Positions 14,723 through 21,896 of a stretch of 34,349 nt of DNA are shown piece by piece (position 1 is the stretch's first letter; each line of letters opens with the position of its first letter). Below the pieces are notes generated by a model. That model was not told the origin of the DNA, did no database searches, and worked only from the letters and a program-made list of their open reading frames with translations. The translations under genes and the position numbers were made by a program. Origin of the DNA: JAGORY01 sp964517585 (lineage in GTDB: Bacteria > Patescibacteriota > Gracilibacteria > Peribacterales > Peribacteraceae); the NCBI GenBank assembly GCA_964517585.1, contig CAZFCB010000010.1:1-34349 (forward strand), read 5' to 3'.

Positions 14723-16687
14723 GTGAGGCTACTCACCTCTGTACTCCTCCTCATTGCCTTCAGTACGCTGCAGGTACCCACTGCAGTATTTGCGCAATCA
14801 TTTCGTGCGTCTCAGTCTACCACTACGTCATTTGATCCTGCAGTGTATGGCCTCGACGAAGACTACCGTGAAATACCACTTTTACGTACCGAGCAGACAC
14901 TCACGTTTGTGAACCCAGATGGCAAGTTTGTCAGTATTGGTGCAGGTAGCGACCTCTTTACGTATGATGAAGACGGAAGACTGGTTCCGATAGAAGAGAA
15001 AGGGAAGAAATCTGCCAATGGCATTCTTTTCGATCGTCTTCCAAAGGACATCGTCGTTCACTTCGACCCTCTCAAGCCGTCCTACGTTTATCAGAAAGAC
15101 AATCATTGGTTTCGCTTGAGCTATGCAGGAGAAGCAAAAGCAGAGTTAGAGTCGCCAAACGTCGTGCGTTATCGTCTTGCCGATCATGCAGTGTTGCGTT
15201 TCACGGTGAAGGGGGCAACAGTGAGTAAGGCGATCACCATCGATGGCCCCATCGATTACTCAGTACTCCACTTTTTCCTCGAAACCGATCCAGATCTTTC
15301 GGTTGATTCTTCTCACGGTGGCATGACATTGCAGGATGCAACGGGAGCTCCCGTCTTTCAGTCTGCGCCACCAACATTAGAAGATGCTCAGGGCAACATT
15401 CTCGATCATCCAATTACGATCAAATCTCTAGGTTCTACAGAGTTTGTTTACGAATACGATCCTACAAATCTCCCTGACGTTTATATCATCGATCCCAGTA
15501 CAAGATACAAAACACCTAATACAGTCGTGAGTTCTGGTGCAGGGCATGCATGGACAGGCCTCACGAATATCGCAGCTTCCGATAATGTATACGCAAGCGC
15601 CACAGGTCTTAGTGATTCTCAGCAATTACAGGCAACAAATTTCTCTTTTTACATTGCTGATCCCGATGCAACAATTACGGGGATTGCAGCATCGATAGAA
15701 AGATCGAATGGGAATCCATTGGCGTCTGTTGAGGACGTAACAGTCCGGCTCATAAAAGCAGGCACCGTACAAGGATCAAATTATGCTGTGACAGGAGATT
15801 GGGCAGGCGATGCAAACGTTATCTATGGGTCTAGTAGCGATCTGTGGGGGCTGACCTTTGACGCAGCCAGTATTAACGCTAGCAACTTTGGTATTGCGTT
15901 TGCAGGAGTGTGTTACAATAGTTCGTGCGATGGATCCAATGGTGATGCAGTATTTAGAGTCGATCAGATAAAGATTCAAGTATTTGGCACATTCTCTGCA
16001 GGATATATTGCCTATCTTGAAAGCTTTCCAACGCACTGGGAGAATATTTGTAAGGTAGATTCTTTAGAAGGAATAGGATGCTGGTGCGGTTACTGCGGAA
16101 GCTTGGCTGTGCCACCGGGGATCAGTGCAGTGGATGCGATGAACGAGAGTATTGATATGACCCAAGCTGGCTTCGCTGGAGGAAGGTTAGTGCGCTTTAA
16201 AAAAGGGGAAACGCGTATTGCCGATGTGCCGATCATGTTTATCAGCTCTGGGCCCAGTTGTAATACCCTGACGATTGATGCGGACGCCACCGAAAGGCAA
16301 TCACTTCTTCATGGCATCGCGGACTACATTACGGGAACGAATAGTGGTTATATGCTGTACGTTACGAAGAGTGTCTACGATGATCAGGTGAGGATTTGTT
16401 CAGGGAAAGATGCTCTTGGCTGTACCAGTAGCGATAATTGGAGTTTTCTTGCGAATGACACCGGAACGATCACCGAAACAAACGGTGGATTTGATGCCAG
16501 TAAAATGTCGGTATCGATTACCGATGGCTACTGGGCTATCTTTGGCTTGCAAGAAACTGGTGGTGAAGGTGAGGGCGGTGGCGGTGGTGGTGGCGCATCA
16601 GTACCTGAATTCCCTTTTGTAGGGCTTTTCATTGTAAGTCTTGCCTGTATATTTTTTATACGTTGGAAGGTTCTTCGTCACCATTAA
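14723..16687 (+). CDS. Secreted protein with VPEFP-type C-terminal sorting signal
   Basis: 654 residues from GTG 14723, which gives a clean signal peptide (RLLTSVLLLIAF to TAVFAQS). The only other start is TTG 14702, just after an in-frame TAA at 14696. The ectodomain is beta-rich. The first part (to about residue 260) has FVNPDGKFVSIG and DEDGRLVPIEEKGKK. A middle domain (about 280-430) resembles a jelly-roll and contains a Cys pair. A Cys-rich patch, GIGCWCGYCGSL, lies near 465-475. The C-terminus is tripartite: a Gly-rich linker, VPEFP, a hydrophobic helix and a basic end (RWKVLRHH). This is the layout of PEP/PEF-CTERM substrates of exosortases and archaeosortases. The next gene encodes such an enzyme, so this is probably its substrate, cleaved at or near VPEFP and released or attached to a surface glycan or lipid. 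The function of the ectodomain is unknown. Confidence 0.85.
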   Translation: MRLLTSVLLLIAFSTLQVPTAVFAQSFRASQSTTTSFDPAVYGLDEDYREIPLLRTEQTLTFVNPDGKFVSIGAGSDLFTYDEDGRLVPIEEKGKKSANGILFDRLPKDIVVHFDPLKPSYVYQKDNHWFRLSYAGEAKAELESPNVVRYRLADHAVLRFTVKGATVSKAITIDGPIDYSVLHFFLETDPDLSVDSSHGGMTLQDATGAPVFQSAPPTLEDAQGNILDHPITIKSLGSTEFVYEYDPTNLPDVYIIDPSTRYKTPNTVVSSGAGHAWTGLTNIAASDNVYASATGLSDSQQLQATNFSFYIADPDATITGIAASIERSNGNPLASVEDVTVRLIKAGTVQGSNYAVTGDWAGDANVIYGSSSDLWGLTFDAASINASNFGIAFAGVCYNSSCDGSNGDAVFRVDQIKIQVFGTFSAGYIAYLESFPTHWENICKVDSLEGIGCWCGYCGSLAVPPGISAVDAMNESIDMTQAGFAGGRLVRFKKGETRIADVPIMFISSGPSCNTLTIDADATERQSLLHGIADYITGTNSGYMLYVTKSVYDDQVRICSGKDALGCTSSDNWSFLANDTGTITETNGGFDASKMSVSITDGYWAIFGLQETGGEGEGGGGGGGASVPEFPFVGLFIVSLACIFFIRWKVLRHH

Positions 16688-16729
16688 GCACGTAGTGGAA
16701 TCGAATATGTGCATTTCTCAAAAGGATGT

Positions 16730-17713
16730 ATGAATATTATGCGATCAATACGTAGTGCAGTGACAGGTTCAGAAGCACCAAGGCTCTTCTTTGCCTTTGC
16801 ATGTACATTTGCCGTGTCCATCGGTGCTTCCACGAAAGTACTCGATCCTGTCATTGGTCGGGATCACCTTGTCATTATTAACTACAATGCTTCCCCTATT
16901 GAGTGGCTTGCACTTGTGCTTGTCATGTATGCGGTGCTGAGTCATCGTCGTGTTCGTACGACTGACAAAGAGCCAGTTTCGCAACTGTGGCTACAAAATA
17001 TTGCCGGTGCTGTTTTTCTGCTCACAGGTGCCTTTGCCATTTTCTTCACACATCCTGATGATGCATCGTACCAACTGTTACAGCAGTTTCTCTCCTCTTT
17101 CCCCGTCACAGGAGGGCCGATTTTTGCAGCTATTGTTGCGATTGTGCTCATCATTCCATTCTTTCCAGCTTACGCCTTTATCGATCCCAGGAACGCACGT
17201 GCGAGGTGGAACGAACTTCTCATTGTTTTTCTTGCGCTTGTCGGAGCGTTTTTTTCGAGCGTTCTCGAAGCACTGTATTATCGGATCGTATTACCAGTCG
17301 TGATCGATGTACTTGGGCACATTCTTTTATTTTTCTCGTGGAACGTCTACGCAAACACTCTGCACGGTGTCATTAGTATCGATGGATTCCGTGTCAGCAT
17401 AGGTCCAGCGTGCGCAGGTTTTTCCTACATCTTTCTCTATCTCTTGTTCTTTGGATATTTGCTGTATGAACTTTCCAAACAGCAGAAAGTGAGAACAGTA
17501 CAAGCAATAGTGACATGTTTGATTGGTATATGTGCTGTATTCTGCCTCAATATTATTCGTATAGCTTCACTGATGCTTGTTGGTCGCGTATTTCCAGAGT
17601 TTGCACTGACGATGTTCCATAGTGCTGTTGGTAGTATTTATTTCTTTGTATTTTTTATTGTGTACTTTCCGCTTGCTCGATCGTGGATATTACGGCCGAA
17701 GCGTAAGAACTAG
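16730..17713 (+). CDS. Exosortase/archaeosortase family transpeptidase
   Basis: 327 residues from ATG 16730 (in-frame GTG at 16709, ATG at 16739). AAAGGA at 16721-16726 is one of the very few Shine-Dalgarno-like sites in the window. About eight membrane segments are visible. The family's catalytic triad is in place: Cys in GPACAGFSYIFLYLLFF (codon 17411), Arg in CLNIIRIASLML (codon 17558) and His in MFHSAVGSIYFF (codon 17618). These match the C.G, N..R and H..G blocks of exosortases. Such enzymes cut C-terminal sorting signals on the outer face of the membrane and probably transfer the protein to a new anchor. The gene is 42 nt after the VPEFP-tailed gene on the same strand, which is the usual layout of a dedicated single-target system. 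The subtype (archaeosortase-like or a bacterial Xrt class) cannot be assigned by eye. Confidence 0.88.
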   Translation: MNIMRSIRSAVTGSEAPRLFFAFACTFAVSIGASTKVLDPVIGRDHLVIINYNASPIEWLALVLVMYAVLSHRRVRTTDKEPVSQLWLQNIAGAVFLLTGAFAIFFTHPDDASYQLLQQFLSSFPVTGGPIFAAIVAIVLIIPFFPAYAFIDPRNARARWNELLIVFLALVGAFFSSVLEALYYRIVLPVVIDVLGHILLFFSWNVYANTLHGVISIDGFRVSIGPACAGFSYIFLYLLFFGYLLYELSKQQKVRTVQAIVTCLIGICAVFCLNIIRIASLMLVGRVFPEFALTMFHSAVGSIYFFVFFIVYFPLARSWILRPKRKN

Positions 17714-17817
17714 AGACAGTTTTTATATTGATGCTGACGTTGGTGACTTTAGTGTCAGGAGACGTGTGAATTGTGCGTCTTCGTCCTAAAGAGCAAGAAA
17801 TGCACCTCCTTCGTACG

Positions 17818-17839
17818 TACTTCTTACTACTTACTTCTT
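17818..17839. repeat. 22-bp copy of the CTTACTTCTTACTA simple repeat
   Basis: Exact copy of 13999-14020, placed right after the dnaJ stop codon in the convergent gap. The related string CTACCCACTAACCGCTACCC-type sequence flanks the topA stop near 10905-10935. The rest of 17714-17817 contains no gene or clear terminator. Confidence 0.5.
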
Positions 17840-17840
17840 C

Positions 17841-18923
17841 TTATTTTGCCTTCCGCAACTCCTCAAAAAGCTTCTTCTCTTCTTTACTCAGTTTTGTCGG
17901 CACAAGAATATCGACGGTGACATAGTGATCACCGTGCCGGCCTGCGTTGAGAACTGGCATGCCCTTACCCTTCAGTCTCAGCACTTGTCCTGGCTGCGTT
18001 CCTGCTGGGATGGAGACCTTTGTAGTGCCATGCACAGTCTCGATGCTGACTTCTGTCCCCAAAACTGCGTCGACCACTGCAAGCGAAAGAGATGAACGAA
18101 TATCATCGCCGACGCGTTCAAACCGTGAGTCCATTTCTACGCGTACATGGACAAGGAGATCACCGTCGGGACCACCCTGACGTCCTCCTTCACCTTCACC
18201 GGTGAGTCGCATTGTTTGACCATCATCGATGCCGGCAGGGATGCGAACATTCACAGTTTTTTTGCCATTCACTCGTCCATCACCGCCGCACTTTTTACAC
18301 GGTTTCTCCGGCACTTTTCCACTGCCACTACATCGCGGACAGACAACGCTCTGGCGCATGGCTCCGAAGAGTGATTTGACCGTACGGTCTACGCTACCGG
18401 TACCGCTGCACTCTGTGCATGTTACAGTTTTTGAGCCCTGAGCACTGCCAGATCCAGCGCATTCGTCACAGACGATGTGTGTTGTAAATGTGATCGTACG
18501 CTCTGCGCCTCGTACTGCATCCATGAACGGAATCATGATTTCCACCTCGACGTTTCGGCCTTTTGTATCGGGACCGCGTCTCCCGGCTCCGCCACCACCG
18601 AAGAAGTTACTGAAGAGATCATTCAGGTCTCCATGAAAATTCGCACCCTCAAAGCCTTGTCCAAAACCTCCGAATCCTCCGCTGCTTCCTCCTGCAAAGC
18701 TGTTAAAATCTGCCGAACCAAATCTGTCGTACGATTCGCGTTTTTTGGGATCAGACAGGACTTCGTACGCTTCGTTCACTTCTTTAAATTTCGCCTCTTT
18801 CGTTGTATCACCCTTGTGTTTGTCAGGATGCAGTTCCTTGCTGAGCTTTCTATACGCATGTTTGAGCTCTGCCTCTGTTGCAGATTTTTGGACACCGAGA
18901 ATTGCATAATAGTCTTTGGCCAT
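17841..18923 (-). CDS. dnaJ: Chaperone protein DnaJ
   Basis: 360 residues, full-length type I DnaJ. The J domain (1-70) has HPD at 32-34 in KELHPDKHKGD. A Gly/Phe-rich linker follows (about 73-118). Four zinc-binding CxxCxGxG repeats are at 152-159 (CDECAGSG), 169-176 (CTECSGTG), 195-202 (CPRCSGSG) and 209-216 (CKKCGGDG). The C-terminal substrate-binding domains contain VNVRIPAGIDDGQTMRLTGEGE and VSIPAGTQPGQVLRLKGKGMP. It delivers unfolded proteins to DnaK and stimulates its ATPase. dnaK and grpE are not adjacent. The gene is convergent with the exosortase gene and divergent from the surface-protein locus. No Shine-Dalgarno is present. Confidence 0.97.
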   Translation of the reverse strand: MAKDYYAILGVQKSATEAELKHAYRKLSKELHPDKHKGDTTKEAKFKEVNEAYEVLSDPKKRESYDRFGSADFNSFAGGSSGGFGGFGQGFEGANFHGDLNDLFSNFFGGGGAGRRGPDTKGRNVEVEIMIPFMDAVRGAERTITFTTHIVCDECAGSGSAQGSKTVTCTECSGTGSVDRTVKSLFGAMRQSVVCPRCSGSGKVPEKPCKKCGGDGRVNGKKTVNVRIPAGIDDGQTMRLTGEGEGGRQGGPDGDLLVHVRVEMDSRFERVGDDIRSSLSLAVVDAVLGTEVSIETVHGTTKVSIPAGTQPGQVLRLKGKGMPVLNAGRHGDHYVTVDILVPTKLSKEEKKLFEELRKAK

Positions 18924-18931
18924 GACACAAG

Positions 18932-18960
18932 CTTACACGACAAGATTCCAAAGTTTCCAA
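18932..18960 (-). promoter_or_regulatory. Candidate dnaJ promoter
   Basis: On the minus strand TTGGAA (18955-18960) and TGTAAG (18932-18937) are 17 bp apart. The -10 ends only 8 nt before the dnaJ ATG, so the transcript would be leaderless or nearly so. No CIRCE-type operator is visible. Confidence 0.4.
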
Positions 18961-18990
18961 GGATTTCCGTGGGCAATTCACTGTGGGTGA

Positions 18991-19020
18991 AGTAGAGACA
19001 CAAAATTGTGTGTCTCTACT
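18991..19020. repeat. Perfect 12-bp inverted repeat (hairpin)
   Basis: AGTAGAGACACA (18991-19002) and TGTGTCTCTACT (19009-19020) pair perfectly around AAATTG. There is no T-run. It lies between the divergent dnaJ promoter and the surface-locus promoter. Its GTAGAGAC...GTCTCTAC ends resemble widespread intergenic palindromes of other bacteria (recalled, not searched). Confidence 0.55.
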
Positions 19021-19068
19021 GAGAACATGGGCGTGATGCGCCACCTTTAAACCAATGCACTTTTCTGG

Positions 19069-19074
19069 TATAAT
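19069..19074 (+). promoter_or_regulatory. Extended -10 promoter at the head of the surface-protein locus
   Basis: TGG followed by TATAAT, with TTTAAA 17 bp upstream (19046-19051). The -10 ends 6 bp before the ATG at 19081, which predicts a leaderless transcript. The promoter and the start of the coding region (19043-19124) are homologous to 23119-23200, the promoter and start of the gene at 23157. Confidence 0.6.
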
Positions 19075-19080
19075 GGCTCG

Positions 19081-19158
19081 ATGCGTCGATATCCATACAT
19101 TGCACTGACGCTGATATACGTCATGGTTACGTATCGCACTGATACATGCCGCATGTGA
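19081..19158 (+). other. 25-codon ORF, remnant of a paralogous gene start or leader peptide
   Basis: ATG at 19081 opens a 25-residue frame (MRRYPYIALTLIYVMVTYRT...) that stops with TGA at 19156-19158, two bases before the ATG (19161) of the next gene. Its promoter and first 14 or so codons match the gene at 23157 (MRPNPYIVQTL...), but the frame then departs. It is either the decayed 5' end of a lost paralogue or a functional mini-ORF whose stop passes ribosomes to the main gene by reinitiation. Both fit the sequence. Confidence 0.45.
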
Positions 19159-19588
19159 CCATGAAGACTCTTCTCCCCATGAAAAAAAACAAAAGTATTT
19201 TCATTGGCTTCATGGCAGCAGTCCTCGTATTCATCGTTGTGATGTATGGAGGCAAGTTCAGTATGTTGCGAGGTTCTCTTTCAACTCTGTTAACCGATAC
19301 GGAGATCGCATTCACTCTGAAGACACTTGCAGATACAGATGCCGACGGTGTCCTCACTCCGCGAGAGATACGCCGGTCACTGGTGAGCATCATTCGTGGA
19401 GTAGCACTTGGCTCATCGGAGAATGACATCAACCATGATGGTGTCGTCAACCGAGCAGATATTACAGATACCATTCGTGCATTCAGAGCACTGTTGCAAG
19501 CCGTTTGTGGCAATGGAACGACGGAAGCTGGGGAACAATGTGACGATAACAATACGAATTCAGGTGATGGCTGCAGCAATGTCTGCGC
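19154..19588 (+). repeat. 435-bp direct repeat, copy 1 (5' module)
   Basis: I see no difference from 21462-21896 (offset 2308 bp). It covers the start codon, membrane segment, dockerin-like domain and most of the Cys-rich repeat. Similarity ends abruptly at both sides. Confidence 0.9.
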
Positions 19589-21440
19589 CATCGATTTGCC
19601 GCAAAAAACCTTTGTGCAAGCACACGATATGCCGTGGGCTAGCAAAACCATTCAAGTACGAGATGATCTTGTAGCGTTTAATACTGACGGTACATATCTT
19701 TCTATAGATGGCGGACGCACGAGCGAAAGAGTTGCAAGCTATCCAACTGATTATTACGGTGATCCGTACATCGATCCTGTCATTGCTAGTTATCAAACCT
19801 CGTACATTGTCACGGGTTATGTTGCGATGTGTACGACGGGTTCGACGAGACACAAATGCGCACCCGGAGAAATTCCGAATAACGTTCCACGTTTAGGCAC
19901 GGTAGCAATGCTAGGAAGATCTACCTCTAGTTGGGGATTACTATCGACTCCCCCTGTTCCAAATGTGTATGAGTCGAGAGATTTTATCGCTGATTTTCGC
20001 GGGACACGATGGCGCATTCGTAATGGTATCGAACGATGGCGAGGAACTCCTGCTCAAAATGATCCATGGGGCAGACAACCAGCCTGGGAGGCGGTCGACG
20101 GCATAATCTTTGATCGCCCCTTGGCATCAGTGGCTTCAATGGGGACATCTCTCGTTGCAATCTCCGTTGATGGAAAACGTCTGTATGAACAGACCGAAGA
20201 CTTCGTCTGGCATACGTATGTAGTAGAGGGCATCAGTGGGGATGTTCGGGCATTGCTATCGGAGTATGATTCGCTGTTGGTTGTTGCAGGCTCAGGGGGA
20301 TCCGTTGATCGGGCATACATACTCCCCGATTCGCATGTTCCTATCACCACTATCACACCTCCAAAGAGTTGCGGAGACGGTGTGTACGAACCGACATGGG
20401 AAATAAAAGATGTTCCCGGTAACACATTTGGGGCTGCTTGGACTTCTATCATCTATGGTAATGGAGGTTTTGTTGCTACAACAAAATCTGCGTATAATTA
20501 TGTGATGACATCGTTGGATGGGGTTACGTGGAGGGCTCAAAGAGGCGAGCATATTGATAGTTTGACATACGGCAATGGTATTTTTGTTGCATTAGACGTA
20601 GATCCGATGACATCTCCTGATGGCATCACGTGGACAAAGCGCATCTCTCCGAGAAACTGGTGGTCCAGTGTGACGTATGGGAATGGCCTTTTCGTCGCCG
20701 TGCCATATCGTCGGTGGGTCCAGAATTCTGATGAGTATAGAACTGTCATGACATCCCCCGATGGCATACTTTGGACAGCTAGAAGTACGATACTACCCGA
20801 GACAACGACGGATGATCATCAATGGACAAGCATTACCTATGGCAATGGTCTTTTTGTCGCAGTGTCAGAGATCGGTATCAGTCGTGTTATGACGTCTCCT
20901 GATGGCATCACATGGACGGCACATCGTGCCGATATCCGTTCTACATGGCCGAAAGTCATGTATGGCAATGGGCTTTTCATTATCAATGAAGGGAATCGAT
21001 TCTTGACGTCTACGGACGGTGCGACGTGGGCGGAGCAATCAATATCCAATGTCAAAAACATATCATATGATAACGGAATTTTTACGGAGGTAACACCGAC
21101 GACACAAAGAACATCACGTAACGGTGTGACGTGGACACTGCGTAGTAAGGATAGTGTTGTAAGCCTTACCTACGGGAACGGTCTTTTTGTTGCAACGACG
21201 TTGTATTCAATACTGACATCCCAAGACGGCATCACATGGACAATTCGAGCGCATGCTGAGAACAACGCACAAGGTTGGGCTAACATGACTTACGGGAACG
21301 GTCTCTTCGTTGCAGCGGGCAGCCTTGGTGATGCATCACGAGTTTTGGTATCAACATCTGATGGAGAGCAGTGCGATGACGGAAATGATGTGGACACTGA
21401 TGCCTGTCGGAATGATTGCATGGTGAATATCTCTACATAA
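19161..21440 (+). CDS. Surface protein: TM + dockerin-like + Cys-rich repeat + YGNGLFVA repeats
   Basis: 759 residues from ATG 19161; the upstream ATG 19146 lies mostly outside the shared module. One membrane segment (about 11-30) is followed by MLRGSL and two calcium loops, DTDADGVLTPRE (58-69) and DINHDGVVNRAD (89-100), separated by a helix as in dockerins. One Cys-rich CGNGTTEAGEQCDDNN repeat comes next. The region to about 400 is beta-rich. Then eight repeats of the form Y.NG.FVA...TSPDGITWT (about 35-45 residues each) suggest a BNR/Asp-box-like beta-propeller. The C-terminus ends in GEQCDDGNDVDTDACRNDC, the second half of a Cys-rich repeat with no first half. The protein is probably anchored by its N-terminal helix with the propeller outside. 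Ligand or substrate unknown. Confidence 0.8.
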   Translation: MKTLLPMKKNKSIFIGFMAAVLVFIVVMYGGKFSMLRGSLSTLLTDTEIAFTLKTLADTDADGVLTPREIRRSLVSIIRGVALGSSENDINHDGVVNRADITDTIRAFRALLQAVCGNGTTEAGEQCDDNNTNSGDGCSNVCAIDLPQKTFVQAHDMPWASKTIQVRDDLVAFNTDGTYLSIDGGRTSERVASYPTDYYGDPYIDPVIASYQTSYIVTGYVAMCTTGSTRHKCAPGEIPNNVPRLGTVAMLGRSTSSWGLLSTPPVPNVYESRDFIADFRGTRWRIRNGIERWRGTPAQNDPWGRQPAWEAVDGIIFDRPLASVASMGTSLVAISVDGKRLYEQTEDFVWHTYVVEGISGDVRALLSEYDSLLVVAGSGGSVDRAYILPDSHVPITTITPPKSCGDGVYEPTWEIKDVPGNTFGAAWTSIIYGNGGFVATTKSAYNYVMTSLDGVTWRAQRGEHIDSLTYGNGIFVALDVDPMTSPDGITWTKRISPRNWWSSVTYGNGLFVAVPYRRWVQNSDEYRTVMTSPDGILWTARSTILPETTTDDHQWTSITYGNGLFVAVSEIGISRVMTSPDGITWTAHRADIRSTWPKVMYGNGLFIINEGNRFLTSTDGATWAEQSISNVKNISYDNGIFTEVTPTTQRTSRNGVTWTLRSKDSVVSLTYGNGLFVATTLYSILTSQDGITWTIRAHAENNAQGWANMTYGNGLFVAAGSLGDASRVLVSTSDGEQCDDGNDVDTDACRNDCMVNIST

Positions 21441-21461
21441 AATATTTTTCCGCTATCGTCG

Positions 21462-21896
21462 TGTGACCATGAAGACTCTTCTCCCCATGAAAAAAAACAA
21501 AAGTATTTTCATTGGCTTCATGGCAGCAGTCCTCGTATTCATCGTTGTGATGTATGGAGGCAAGTTCAGTATGTTGCGAGGTTCTCTTTCAACTCTGTTA
21601 ACCGATACGGAGATCGCATTCACTCTGAAGACACTTGCAGATACAGATGCCGACGGTGTCCTCACTCCGCGAGAGATACGCCGGTCACTGGTGAGCATCA
21701 TTCGTGGAGTAGCACTTGGCTCATCGGAGAATGACATCAACCATGATGGTGTCGTCAACCGAGCAGATATTACAGATACCATTCGTGCATTCAGAGCACT
21801 GTTGCAAGCCGTTTGTGGCAATGGAACGACGGAAGCTGGGGAACAATGTGACGATAACAATACGAATTCAGGTGATGGCTGCAGCAATGTCTGCGC
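21462..21896 (+). repeat. 435-bp direct repeat, copy 2 (5' module)
   Basis: Same as 19154-19588 in every base I compared. Copy 2 starts 21 bp after the stop of the previous gene and runs into a different C-terminal coding part. Confidence 0.9.
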
